Shown in pieces: positions 23,440 through 35,267 of a stretch of 64,000 nt of DNA. A program made the position numbers and the translations under genes. Source of the stretch: Ixodes scapularis (lineage: Eukaryota; Arthropoda; Arachnida; Ixodida; Ixodidae); contig NW_024609835.1 in NCBI RefSeq assembly GCF_016920785.2, positions 176,945,109-177,009,108 of the forward strand, read 5' to 3'. Below the pieces are notes generated by a model. The model was not told the origin of the DNA. It did not search any database and worked only from the letters and a program-made list of their open reading frames with translations. Each line of letters opens with the position of its first letter. The stretch's first letter is position 1.

Positions 23440-23902
23440 GACACACACACACTCAAAAACAAGTTGGTACGCCACTGGATGGGGACAACAAATACAGTGG
23501 CTCAGCGCTCGGCTGACTTAACCGAACGCGGCGTCAGCGTTCGGCTGGAGTTCGTGTTCTCCGGTGAGGGGGAGGAGGGGCTCTTTTGTTGTCACACCGA
23601 TCTGCGTGAAAAATGCAGTATAAACGGTGCCCAGCTCAGCACAAAATCCCAAGTGGGTTAAGCTCGCATCATCTGACGACTGCTTTCGGAAGAGATCCGG
23701 CACTTAGCGTCACTTCGTTAATTGTTGGTATTCTTTATTACACTGTGCCCCGTGACATGAACATGCCCATAGGGCCTGTGGGCATGTGCACAAGCCTTCT
23801 GTTGGGTAAACACCAGGATGGGGGGCGGGGGGGGGGGGGGGGGGGGGGGTGACAGACTGTCAGAGCGCCTCGCCAATAGTGACATCGCTGAATATCACGT
23901 CC

Positions 23903-24242
23903 TTGTCACATATACGACACCCCAAAACTTCAATTGGATGTCCAGCGCACTGACGTTGTGCCGACGCTACCAAATTTCACGAGCGGCTTGATAGCCGAGT
24001 TGTACAACTGATTAAAATAGTTAATGTAAGTGCGACTGACTGCAAAAAAAGTTATCGGGGTTTTCTAAGCTCAACTGCAAAACCTGTGTGTTTTTTTTTC
24101 CTGTAGACTTTGGTACGTACTTTAGCTGCTTAATATGTTATATTGCACCGTCATCAACCCTCTCGCAAAAGTTGGGGCAGTCAGTTCGACATCAGCGCGC
24201 AGTACGTCGAAGTGAAGTTTTGGTGTGTCGTATATGTGACAA
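23903..24242. mobile_element. TIR MITE, superfamily unknown
   Basis: Inverted ends TTGTCACATATACGACAC and the matching right end. The pairing extends about 30 bases to cccaaaacttca, with weaker similarity inward. About 340 bp, no coding potential. I could not define a duplication at the flanks. Confidence 0.65.
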
Positions 24243-25209
24243 GGGGTGTAACGTCTACACCCCATTTTTTTAGAATGTAGACGCATCGTTTAGCTACAAT
24301 CTATATTTCCTATATGGAGAATTCAGTATAAACAAACTTAGGATACGGATGTGAATGAATAGATAACAGAGAGAACCCATACAATAGCTACGGCAGTGGT
24401 CACACCTTCTTCAAGTAGGTAGCGTTCAGAAAGGCACTCAACGTTGGGGACACTTTGTTGGCATTTTGAGAGGTAATCCAGCTCGTAGTTCGTTTCCTGT
24501 AATGTTCTCTGCTTATCAATGTTCGCTTACAGACAGTGTTCGCGAGAGCAATAAGTGCCAAACTGATGACACAAAAAAAAACCTCGACGTTTTGTTTTAG
24601 CGGGGTCAAATTTACAAAAAGCAAAACAAAAATGTCGTTTTTGTGTATGTGTCCACTTCTCATTTTATTCTATTTGTTATTTTCTTGACACTCAAGTCTG
24701 CATTGTTGTTGTAGGTCGTTTCCGGGTCTGCGTTGCGCCTCAGGGTGGCATCTTTACTTCCGTAAAACCACACCTTTCGTTTGAGAATTGTTTGGGGGGA
24801 AATTTTACGGAAACAAAAGGCGCCTTTGGGAAGCCGAGGAAAGAGCCTTCATTGTGCGAACTTTGGGCTCAAATATGAGTCACAATCGGCAAAAAAGTGA
24901 TGTTTTCACGAGCTTAAACAAAGCCACCGTAGCTAGGCGGAGCTAGCAACAGGGTTTGGTTGCCCGAAAGAATGTTCACGTTTGCTCGTGCCACGCCCAC
25001 GCCACTTCATACCGAAAAACTCGGAAAATGACGGAATGTCAAAAATGTATTTAAGATAATGAGTACAAGATACTCGAAATTGTAATTAAAATAGAGTATC
25101 AAATACTCCCGATCAAAGGTATTTGCAAGATACCAAGATACTTCAAAAAGTATTTGAAATACAGTATCTTCAGTAAAGTATTTGAGATAGGCACAAGTCT
25201 GGCCCCGGG

Positions 25210-26856
25210 TCGGCCAGAACTCGCTCTCTTATCTCCTCCTCTCCCCCTATTTCTACCCGTATAATTAACAGCGCACCCAAAAGTTGCACATGCACGATTT
25301 ACGCGAACACAGATACTAAAATGCAAGGTGACGGTGCATTCTCTGCGCTCGACTGGTTTCGCCGATTAGAGCAGATGCACACCGAGAGGACTAATTCCCT
25401 GACGTTGCATTTGTAGCGCTCTTTGATCGGGCCCATTGGCTCGTAGCGTCGGCTGCGCTCTGACGTTCAGACAAAAGGGTTCAGACATTGTACTCTCGGT
25501 TCTGTTCAGAGATAAGCTGCACTCGAACAGCGAATATGGCGGCGTGCACCGTTGGCAGTCGGAGCGAGGGGTGCCGGTAAATAGGACGCAGCACCTGCAG
25601 AGTGGACTTAGAAAGATTGAAGCGGCTTGTTGGTATTTTTGCCTATTGTAAATAGCTTTACCGCATTAACTCAGTATTCGTTTTCTTGTGAACAGGTTTG
25701 GACACCCCATCTGTTTTATTAACTATAAGCGAAGTTTATAGTCAAATCATTAACACACTGTTCGAAACGGGAAGGACCAATCATTCTGAGTTGTATCATC
25801 TGGTGTTCTCCTCATCCTGCTTGCCTGGAAAATCAAATAGGCAGAGCGCAGTGGCTGACTCTCACATCGCTACGTCACCCGAACTTTATATTATTTCATT
25901 CGTATGGAGTCCCACTGCACTTCCGGAAACGCTGTGTATGCCTGTTATTTTATTTCTTTCTGGTCATATCTGACCTCTTCTAACATTTCTTTGTTTATAT
26001 TACTTCATAAAGACACAGCAAATGTTTCAGGGGAATGTGAAGATTACCTTCGTGGACGCGCCCTATAATCTTTGGGGCTTTCATAAATAAATATAATTTC
26101 ACAAGTACACAGCCCAACTACTTCAATAAACAATGATGTGTTTTCCCAATTAAATAGCGTCGTTCTAGATCAGATGAGCTAATGTTATCTTATGTGCGTA
26201 AGTTACTAACGCATCGGTCCAACCTAAAAACATGGAATAATGTCAGTGTCAAATACTCATTTAAAGCTTAATTGAAAAAGAACAAAAAAGAAAACAACCA
26301 AGGGCATGTTTTTTTTTATGTTGATGGTTCTTTCTTCGTGATTCGTTCTTCGGCTTTCTCACCGACTACTGCTCTAATCTCATTGGCTCTGGAGCTGTAA
26401 TAAAACGATCGGCAATAACCATTATGCTCTCGCTGAGTGCATTTTTTTTTAATTACGCTGTTTCGAATCGAGGCTAATTGGATAATTTTATACGGAACGA
26501 GTAGATTGTAGATCACCACGGGATGGCCTCAAGCTTGCCCTTTTAAAACGTTTCACCGACAAGGAGGCACGAATTGAACATTTTCGTCTCGAACATCAAA
26601 TGTCCCCGCGCACGTGTGGGCGCGGAAGGGCGCGCGTGCAGAAACCCCTCTCTCTCTCGCGAAGGGAAGCGTCTGCCCGTGCGCCGCGCCGACAGTCACG
26701 CCACTGCATCGAAGGGACCTCACAGCTCTTGGTCCATTTGGTCCCTGACAGTTTTAAAACAAAACAAAACGAAACAAAAAAAAAACTGCAGGGTTGTGGT
26801 GGCTTTTCCAGCATTTCGTTATCGGTCCTCAGCCATTGAGAGTGCGGTATTTGTTA
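25210..26856. other. No gene recognised
   Basis: Only short frames (up to about 90 codons). The sequence is AT-rich from about 25960 to 26520. I see neither repeats I can pair within the window nor coding signals. Confidence 0.45.
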
Positions 26857-26981
26857 ACAAGAACCAGTGTTGTACACGTTCCTCAAGAAAAGGAACGAAA
26901 GCTCGTGCCTCGTTCCTTCTGAATTTTTGGAACGCGTTCCCGTTACAAGTTCCATCTGTGAGAAAGGAACTCGTTCCCGTT

Positions 26982-27501
26982 TGTGGGATTCGCCCTTTTG
27001 GTGAGGAGTACCACTTAGCAACACAGAGGGTTCGTTGGGTCCGGATAAAGACGTGTTTATTGACTGCAATGCCAACACGCTTCGCTCTTGATAACGAAAA
27101 GTCTGGGCGCTGGCTTAATTGCCAGTATCACCCGGTCGGTTTCCCGCGCTGCCGCATTAGACAGAATCACGGGAAGTCGGAGGCCCACAAAGAAAAACCG
27201 AGCTCCGTAGAGCCAGGGCCTCCGCCGACGAGAGCCCCTGGCCCACCTTCGGGGCCAGCTTATGTAGCCTCGGAGAATGGACGCGCCCGGGGAGGCCACT
27301 AGCAGTCGCGTCCATCATAACTCTCAAGGGTGTGCCGAAGGCGCGTTCACCCAAATGGGCAAGGGAGAGCCGGCCCCTTCGGGGAATTCGGCCTCGTGGT
27401 TCCTTGTATCCGGGAGGCCGACGCCATTGGTGACGACGACTCCCACGGCCTGCTTGAAGCTAGGCCTGGATAGGGATAGAGGGAACCCAATGGTTCCCAC
27501 A
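26982..27501 (-). repeat. LTR of element 1 (3' LTR in element orientation)
   Basis: 520 bp, same length as the partner at 30061-30580, with no difference in the stretches I compared. On the minus strand a polyadenylation signal AATAAA lies at 27056-27061, about 75 bases from the LTR end, as expected for the R region. Identity with the partner implies a recent insertion. Confidence 0.9.
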
Positions 27502-27514
27502 CTCCCCCCTTCTC
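27502..27514 (-). promoter_or_regulatory. Polypurine tract of LTR element 1
   Basis: On the minus strand the bases directly before the LTR read GAGAAGGGGGGAG, a purine-only run that would prime plus-strand DNA synthesis. Its position on this side confirms the minus orientation. Confidence 0.8.
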
Positions 27515-30039
27515 AAGGCTAAGGTAGGCCTAAAAATAAAGTGGCCTACCGGCTCTCAAAAACAAAATAAAAAAACGAAACGCTAGAGCGAAGGAGCATG
27601 CCGCGAAGAAAAACAAAGAAATAAAAAAACGATCAGCGCGGTACATGCTGAAAACTCTAGCTCGCTGCTTGACAGTGGACCCCGGGTGCAGCCGAACTCT
27701 GCAGCCCACGCTTCTTGGCAGGCTTACCGGGAGTAGCGTTGCAATGTCCATGTAGTGGCCTGGCTTGTGCAGGAAGGACGGCCCGGACACTCCATGACGA
27801 AATGTTCGAAGGATCACAGAATGTACGGCGGCTGGGCGTCTCTCCTGGGGGACGCACCAAGTGGCACGGGCACTGGCACTGGGTGCGTGACGGGATGCGA
27901 GCTGCTTGCTGTCGGCACGGGTCCATAGCTTGGGTCTGCGACGAGAGGCCACGTGTTGCTGGCCTGGAGACGAGTCCAGGCAGGGGGAGGGTGGCTGCCG
28001 CCATCTTGGCCAGCAGCCGAGGAGCCGGATCTGGACAGGCAGGCCGGTGACGGCGACGACGACGCTCCCTGGCGTCAATGCAGCTTCGGTGTGGAACCAT
28101 GACCCAGGAACCGCCGGGAACTGGAATGCCGCCTGCGCTCTGCCCCCCTCTCCCGATTCGTTCCCCAAGAAGGAAGCTTCGGAAATTCCGAGCAAGGTGG
28201 AGCCGTCCAACTGAGGACACTCGACCAATCCCTGGGTGCTCAAGGACACAGAGATAAAAAGAGGCAGAGACAAAGGTGTCTTTTCTGCCGTGAGTCACGT
28301 GCATCGCACTGGCTCGGCTCGCGAAGTTATTGTGAAAATAGTTCCACGACTCCGCTTAATGCGAACACGGATGTCCACATACCAAGCTGACTCGCGTCAC
28401 CCCGGACAATAGATTTGTTGGTGACTGATCGACTAGGCAAAGTTCTTTGTAGCTTCTTTTGCTAACGATGCCTAATCGCTTCGATTTGCGGGCGCAATGA
28501 AGTGTCAAATGCACCACCCTGTCCTTTCTTGTGATATTGAAACGATGCAGGGCTGCAATCGGGCAGGCTCGCCAACATTGTTATTTTTCAAACATGCTAG
28601 CTTTTACCTGAGACTAAAACACAAATGCCTGTGGCCAGGTATAGCACAGCGACCTAACTTCGAAAAGTCTTGGAGCCGCGTGCCGCCCTGGCCAACGCGA
28701 ACAAAGGAGAGCACCGAATGCACCTCCCAGCCGCGCAGGACAGCCACCTTAAACTGCAATGTTCGTAGAGGCCAAGCGACGTAGCACGAGTTTATCCGCA
28801 TCAGCAAGAACAGAAACCGATCCCAAATAAAAAAGAAACCCCGTGCCAATAGCAATACAAGACTATTTACGGCACCGATCGGCAACAACACGAGTTGCTC
28901 GACCCGGCGAGTACGCTGCCCGGCTGCCAAAGCCCGTCTGCAACAATACGAGTTGCTTAGCGACGTTAGTGGCGAGCGTACCGCCCGGCGGACGCACCGC
29001 CCGACTCCGCAGAGTCCGCGAAAGTATTTACAACTATTCACATATTTACACCCCGGATCGTTCTGCTGGGCATCAAAAACTCATCGGTGCTACCGTCGAT
29101 TCCCAACGAACACTTCGAGTTCCGCGGCTCACGATCTCGTCCAGTGACCGCATGGCGGTTACCTTAATCGGACACGCAATCATCTCGGGACGCAGTTCAA
29201 CCTGTTGCACTGCCCGGTAGCACGATTGAACTGCTCCCGGACCCCGCGGCGTTTCCACAATTAACGTCGCTTTTACGGGGTCGCAACTCGATAGGTGGCC
29301 CTCAAGGGTTCCTAACGTTATTGTTGCGTGCGACGCTCACTGACTTTTGGCCGGAGTCGATCGCGGGTAAACGGAACATACTAAATTCTAGTAGCCGAAA
29401 ACCATGCTCACGCCAGTCCTCTGTCCCTTGATAGCGGGAAGGAAAGGCGGAGTAAGAAGGAAATCATTTTGACTCACTCAGTTTTCCTGGGGGGCCTTTG
29501 TTCCGGGGTCGCTTGGTCAACTGATGGCTACCGGTCCGTCGACGCGGCGACGAAGGGCACCATCGGCGGTCTCCGCAACCTAGACTGGGACCGGTGTTGC
29601 AGGCACAGCGCATTTTCTCGCTCCGAGATACGCTTTTAGTTTGTGCGCTGACGGGGTGTCCACTCTGGGTGGGCCCCGCGAGCCGTCTCGAAGGCAAAAA
29701 GCTGCACTTTTGCGTCACCGTGCTTTGTTCGAGAACGGGCTTGACCTCGAAAAGCGCAGGTGCGCCTCCCCAGCGAAGTAGGCTGGCGTCGTCCCGAAAG
29801 GGAATGCCTCGGACGTATTCCGGGCGTTTAGTCACCTCCGTTTGGAAGCGAGCTCGGCTGAAAAGACACTGCATTGTGTCCGTGCGTGGCTGGCGTGGCC
29901 ACTAAGCCGTTGAGTGGCGTCGGGTGTCGGGCGTTCGCCTCTCCCTTTGTCCACCAGTTTGATCCTTGGCCGGAAATTGACCTGGTTCGCTATCTTAGCG
30001 AAAGGAGATGGATGCTGCTGTCTTTGCAGTCCACGGTAA
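27515..30039 (-). other. Internal region of LTR element 1, no gag or pol
   Basis: Open frames of 247, 215 and 145 codons occur on the minus strand but contain no CCHC knuckle, protease DTG, reverse transcriptase or integrase motif. A partly duplicated block (28880-28920 and 28938-28990, sharing acgagttgct) is visible. Whether any frame is translated cannot be judged from sequence. Conserved structure for packaging is possible but not shown. Confidence 0.6.
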
Positions 30040-30058
30040 GCCGCACGTTGGGGCGCCA
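30040..30058 (-). promoter_or_regulatory. Primer binding site of LTR element 1 (tRNA-Lys type)
   Basis: The minus strand reads TGGCGCCCCAACGTGCGGC two bases after the LTR. This matches the complement of an arthropod tRNA-Lys (CTT) 3' end with one extra C and one changed base. Compare the cleaner site at 55637-55655. Confidence 0.8.
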
Positions 30059-30060
30059 GA

Positions 30061-30580
30061 TGTGGGATTCGCCCTTTTGGTGAGGAGTACCACTTAGCAA
30101 CACAGAGGGTTCGTTGGGTCCGGATAAAGACGTGTTTATTGACTGCAATGCCAACACGCTTCGCTCTTGATAACGAAAAGTCTGGGCGCTGGCTTAATTG
30201 CCAGTATCACCCGGTCGGTTTCCCGCGCTGCCGCATTAGACAGAATCACGGGAAGTCGGAGGCCCACAAAGAAAAACCGAGCTCCGTAGAGCCAGGGCCT
30301 CCGCCGACGAGAGCCCCTGGCCCACCTTCGGGGCCAGCTTATGTAGCCTCGGAGAATGGACGCGCCCGGGGAGGCCACTAGCAGTCGCGTCCATCATAAC
30401 TCTCAAGGGTGTGCCGAAGGCGCGTTCACCCAAATGGGCAAGGGAGAGCCGGCCCCTTCGGGGAATTCGGCCTCGTGGTTCCTTGTATCCGGGAGGCCGA
30501 CGCCATTGGTGACGACGACTCCCACGGCCTGCTTGAAGCTAGGCCTGGATAGGGATAGAGGGAACCCAATGGTTCCCACA
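30061..30580 (-). repeat. LTR of element 1 (5' LTR in element orientation)
   Basis: 520 bp; begins TGTGGGATTC on the plus strand and ends GGTTCCCACA. It would supply the promoter on the minus strand. A TACATAAG run around 30340-30347 (minus) could serve as TATA-like sequence, which is weak evidence. Followed by the CGTT duplication. Confidence 0.9.
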
Positions 30581-30720
30581 CGTTACAGTTAAAAAAAAAT
30601 GGGACGTATCGTTACACATACGTTACATTCGCATTTTTCTGATCACCATAGTTAGTTAAAACAAGCAAAGTTTTTTTCTTAATCTATCCCATTAAATGGC
30701 AACATATGAATTTGAATTCA

Positions 30721-30842
30721 TAATTACTTACAGCGCGACTGGGACAAGGACAGACAGAGGAGAAACACAGAAACACAGGACAAGCGCTGAGTAAGTAATT
30801 ATGAACTCTTACCAACTCGCCCAATCGTCCATTTTGCTAGGT
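30721..30842. mobile_element. 122-bp insertion with 14-bp TSD and inverted ends
   Basis: Flanked by identical TGAATTTGAATTCA (30707-30720, 30843-30856). The related hAT copy B lacks it. Its left portion carries an inverted pair, taattacttacagcg and cgctgagtaagtaatta, about 70 bases apart. A 14-bp duplication suggests LINE-mediated insertion of a short RNA. The family is not recognised. Confidence 0.7.
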
Positions 30843-31924
30843 TGAATTTGAATTCAGTGATGGCAGGGCAACAGGAGAAGAAAACACACGCCAGCAGGCT
30901 TCTTTTTTTTTATTTATTTTTATTTATCAATACTATTATTCCAATACATGGAATATAATAGGAGTGGCACAAGAATGAAGCACTATACAAGATGCTTGCA
31001 ATGTAAGTGTTGAAATATTCACCTTTTAAACTCTCAGCGTTTTACCATATTCCTGTTTGGAATGGGCGATTCAGACCCGCCACATGTACTCTTACCCCAT
31101 ATTGCACGAGCTTTTTACAACAACCTCATACGTTTCAATCTAACAAAGACCCTTGTTCGAACTTAACAACGGTTGCTTCTCGATGTTGGTGTCCGCAAGG
31201 CGAGCAAGTAAAGAAGAGGGTACGGCTTTTGAAGGTCAGTCTTGAAAAATACAAGTCCTTCTTCGTGAAGTGTAGATTCGTTGTTCTGTTTGAAGGTTGG
31301 GGACCAAGGGGAGAAGTAAAGATTAATTTTTTGTATCATTTAAGTGACCAATATTTGGGATACAAGGGTGCGTTCCATGTCAGGTAGCCTGTCCTTTTGT
31401 TGTAACTGTAGATCTGTTTGTGGAAGTTCAGTGATGGCTGTAATCGGCCTTAGATTTCTGGGTGTATGAGTATTCGTGGAAGAAAAAAGAAAGTGGCTAA
31501 GTTTGAAACGTCAATCTTTCTGTGTCTTTTCGTTCGACTAAACGTTTTGCGTTTCGTACCGCACTCTCGGGCACTGCAAAAATAATAAATGCCCACTAGC
31601 TCTCCTGCACCCTTAGTGTTACCAAGCGAGGACTACACAAAATAAACCCTAAGTAACCAAAAATTTAACGAGACCCTGCTCTTTGTAAAGATATTGTTTT
31701 TATATCTTTAGAATTTCCCTTTTAGAAATAAAATACAAATTACCCCATTGGACGAAAAAAAGGAACGCCGTTCCTTTTTCCGTTCCAGTAACAATGTAAC
31801 GCGTTCCAGTTCCAGTTCCAGCGATGCAAAATGGAACGGCGGCGTTCCTTCGTTCCTCCGAAAAAGAACGCGTTCCAGAAACGCCGTTCCTTGGAACGCC
31901 GTTACGTACAACATCGACAAGAAC

Positions 31925-33855
31925 AACGATCGTGACTGGACCATCGCTGATTAACATCTAAGTGACTCTAAGAAATCTGGAGCGATAACTCTCCAGCAAA
32001 ATAGTTGGGAGGGCAAATCAGCGCAATCTACGGATTAAGCTCGACGAATGTGTAGACTTAAGTTATATGTTGAGACATAAAAAAAACAAAAAATAATATC
32101 TGCGCTGCGGCATGGACTATGATGTATTAGCGTGCCCATTGCCACAGGAAAAAGTGTTAACGTTCTCTTTTTTTTTTTAGGTCATAACATTTTTATCAGC
32201 CTCGTCATTCGTTGAGCCCCCTTCATGCATTGCAGCGATTGGTTCCTTCAAGGGCTTTGCGAAAGAACGCTTCAGATTTCGAGTGCAGAGGGCACGTGTG
32301 TAGTATATTCCAACATGGTTCGCGAGCCCTCGAATAACAATTAGTGTTCGAATCATTTCCCCAGCAAAAGCTGGTCATCCCTGCACGCGTTAATGATATC
32401 CACAGGAAAGCGTTTGTTTGGATCTCCGCTACATAGGACGACGCGTGCTGAGGAAGTTAACCACCAAACCCCGCGTCCTTCTTTTCCACTCCGTCGCACG
32501 CTGGGGAGGACAACGAATCGCGCTTTCTCCTCCACAGGCCGCCCTCGCGGCTTCAGCCGTCATCGCGGCAGTAATTACAACGCACGGACCGCCGCATAAT
32601 GATCCCAATTGCCGTAAAAAAATTAAAAAAAGAAACCACGAAAAAGGAAGAACAAATAAGATGCCGAAGGAACCAACATCAACACCAACAACAAACAGGC
32701 GGCAGCAGCAGCAGTCGGTGAGCGAAAATGACCTAATAACTCGCAACATAATCAAATTGTGGTAATACGATTACATTTACCAAATTACTCGCAGCCCTGG
32801 GCCACCCACGCGAGCGCCCGCCCGCGCACAAGCAGCAGCAGCAGCTATATCTCGGCCGAGCTCGGGGGAAAGCGCGAAGGCGGGCGAGCGGCTTCGCCCT
32901 CCGTCTCGCGGTCAATCGATAAATAGAGCAGGGAAAGGGGAAAGGGACGGATCACAATGGGAAGAGGCGCCGCAGGGCCCTTCTTTTTTTCGACTTCTCG
33001 CCGGGTTGACCTCTTCTAGCCTCTTTTTTTTTTCTTTTGTAAGGCGAGTGAAAAGCAAACTGGCTTTAGCATTCAAAACCGTTAAAATGAGGGGCCGAAA
33101 ATGTCGCAATGAAGCCGGGAGACTGCAATGGGCCGTGCGCGCTTCTGCTGCGGCGGCGGCGTCTGGGCTGAAAGAAACGGATGCGGCATCCCACGACGCG
33201 TTCAGATGCGTCTGGCTCATAAGTGTCGAGTCTAGTTTAGGTCTCCCGTTTTCCTTAGACATCCTTCTCATCATAGCTTTTTTTTACTCGTATCTTTTTT
33301 TTTCTTAGAAAAAGAAGTGGATGATGCCTCTACGCCCGCAATGGGATTCAGCGACGCGGCCAAGTGCGTAACACGGGAGGAGAGAATGTTTCGAGAACGC
33401 AGCCTCAGTGTTCTCGCGGGTCTCGTTCAAAGCGAGCTTAGGTGGACCGAGACCGCCTATGCGCGGCCAGCGCAGACGCCGCTCTAAATTGGTGCTAGTG
33501 TGGACGACTAGGGAGGCGCGGACCGTCATTATTACGAAAATAGAAGACATTTCGTCGCCTACATTGCCGATGAAGAAAAAAAAAGTATACAAGCGGCAAT
33601 TTGCTTTTTGTTCTGACGTACTTTCTCTTTTTTTGTTTAGCTTTTGAACGACGTTAAACTGGGGACGCGTCTTTAGGAATTCCTGACTGCAGAAATTGTG
33701 CGCATGCGCAAAGGATCTTTCTTAGGGCGGGCGACTCTAGCCACTCTGGTTTCCGGATTCGCATGCGGCCGGAAGCGCTCGCTGTTAGCTCGTCAGTTTA
33801 AGGGGGTAGACTGTATTTGCTGACAGAATGAGAAGTGCAGGGGAGTCTCTTCCTT
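31925..33855. other. No gene recognised
   Basis: Frames of up to 120 codons appear on both strands in a moderately GC-rich part (32400-33300), again without a recognisable domain. A (CAG)n-like run (32699-32714) and an AGCAGCAGC run (32830-32844) are the only simple repeats. I cannot support an exon. Confidence 0.4.
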
Positions 33856-34054
33856 ATAGGGAGTATTCACTGGACGCCATATTTGTGGGTGCAGTTTAGA
33901 GCGCATGCTCAGAACGAGCTCACATCAACAGGCTGCTAAGACCGGCACTCTTGATGGTGCGGGATGCACGTTGCAGAAGAACTGTGGAAGCTTGCCGTCA
34001 GCACGCGCTCAGCATTCGCGCACACAGCTATGGCCGCCAGTGAATACTCCCTAT
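33856..34054. mobile_element. MITE with ATAGGGAGTATTCACTGG ends, copy 1
   Basis: The 18-base inverted ends are exact (ATAGGGAGTATTCACTGG and complement). A second copy is at 60244-60427, with closely matching interior (gcgcatgctc.gaacgagctc, ggtgcgggatgcacgttgca). The ends lie next to TA-containing flanks, so a TA duplication is possible. Non-coding. Confidence 0.85.
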
Positions 34055-34330
34055 TGGGGACGTGAGCGATCGAAAGCGTCGCTGTGGTCGGCCTGCCATG
34101 ATTGGCGGAATGCTGACTATGACGTCAGCAAAGGACGTCTCATCGGCGGAAATAAGAGGAATGGAAGAACTTCAATTTCAACGGTGTTGGCAGTGTTGCT
34201 TTGAGAGCGCTATGATTTCAGGCTTCCACCATGCCCATTACAAACACCATCGAACTTGCTGTTCACAAGGTAATGACGTCACGAAAGGTAACCTAACGAG
34301 GGCGCCACCGAAACATCTTGCCTAGAGTGC
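34055..34330 (-). repeat. Dispersed repeat R1, inverted copy
   Basis: Reverse complement of about 9420-9700, sharing ttacaaacaccatcgaactt, gcgatcgaaagcgtcg and a gacgtcagcaaagga-type block. It directly abuts the MITE at its left end and repeat R2 at its right end. Confidence 0.65.
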
Positions 34331-34600
34331 CTTCATACACACGCGCGCTTTTGCTTGAGTGGTGACATCTCAGCCATTTTTCCGCCCAATCGTTTTTTTA
34401 TGCATTTTGAAGTGCACGCAATACGGTGTCATTCAGCTCGAGCGCGTGGCTTTGGCTAATGCATAGACACCATTTTACAGCCCAAGTCTAGCACCGAGTG
34501 CGCGAGAGCGTCACGCGCTGTCACATTCAGGTCAACAATGGATGTCTTCACCCTGAGACAGACAGACATGCAGGCACCCTAATCTCGCCGCTAATAGGCC
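34331..34600 (+). repeat. Dispersed repeat R2
   Basis: Same family as 13745-14000 (inverted) and 59790-60200. Shared blocks: acacgcgcgcttttgcttga, gctaatgcatagacaccatt, gatgtcttcaccctgagaca. No coding potential recognised. Confidence 0.65.
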
Positions 34601-35267
34601 CGCGACCTTTAGCACGCGCTCGTTGCCTTTCGTTGTGTTTTGGCTGCGCGTGGAGATTCGAGGCCCGCGAGACTCCGAGTGCTATCACAGTGTTATCGAA
34701 TGTGGGAAATGTGCGCTGGATGCGGAACAAATGACGATCTTCCCCTGCCCTTCTAATCCTCCCAGTGTCCGTTAAGTGTCCCTACACAAATTTCGGATGA
34801 AAATTTTCTTTGGCACTCGGGTAATAAAAGAGATTTCATTTTAGATGAACGCTATAACTTGTTTCGCGTTGTGTGCGAGTCAGAAAAAAAGCTACAAATT
34901 CCGGCATGAAGATCTCAGAGACGTGCTTGGCAGAAATAATAATAATAATAATAATAATAATAATTTTATTGTCAACTTTGTGGTACAAGTGTGTTTACAG
35001 GCCCGTCAAAGCTAGGATGGCTTGTGGGACGGGGCCCTGCAAGTCGCGAAATGCGAGCTAACACAAAAGAACTGAAAACATAATCAACAAGAGGTACTAT
35101 ACACACACACACCAACTCAACTCAACTGCACTCAAGGCTGATTAAAAGCCTGCCTGGTTACCCCCCTTCCCCCCCCCCTCCCCCCCCCCCCCCAAAAAAA
35201 AAAACAAAAAAAACGATCATCTACTAGTGTTTAAACTGCGTCCGACATATATGCGCAGAGTTATGTC

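Larger units (their letters stand above)
18356..25201. mobile_element. Large hAT element, outermost layer of a nest
   Basis: Starts CAGTGTTGGACAAAATAC; the right end as reverse complement starts CAGACTTGTGCC. The flanking octamer GCCCCGGG is identical on both sides (18348-18355, 25202-25209). Subterminal arrays of AAGTATTT/AGATACTT mark both ends. The span is 6.8 kb and includes hAT 20355-23362. About 3.8 kb belongs to this or to unrecognised insertions. No hAT transposase or BED finger is visible, so it is non-autonomous or fully decayed. Confidence 0.8.
26982..30580 (-). mobile_element. Non-autonomous LTR retrotransposon 1 (3.6 kb)
   Basis: Two 520-bp LTRs (26982-27501, 30061-30580) begin TGTGGGA and end TCCCACA, flanked by a CGTT duplication (26978-26981, 30581-30584). 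The tRNA-Lys-type primer site next to the right LTR and the polypurine tract next to the left LTR place it on the minus strand. The 2.56-kb interior is too short for gag-pol and has no protease, reverse transcriptase or integrase motif in any frame. It is a LARD-like element, mobilised in trans. The 4-bp duplication is common in Gypsy-type elements. Confidence 0.9.
26865..31916. mobile_element. hAT element copy A, split by an LTR retrotransposon
   Basis: Starts CAGTGTTGTACACG and ends GTACAACATCG. The flanks ACAAGAAC (26857-26864, 31917-31924) are identical. Subterminal regions are dense with GGAACG/CGTTCC motifs. Without the LTR element it is about 1.45 kb and parallels the inverted copy B at 50649-52015 over its length. 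No transposase. It also carries a 122-bp insertion at 30721-30842. Confidence 0.85.

Noticed and set aside
27530..28304. 247- and 215-codon minus frames as gag
   Set aside because: They overlap each other in different frames and show no CCHC knuckle or capsid-like segment; the interior of LTR element 1 looks non-coding.
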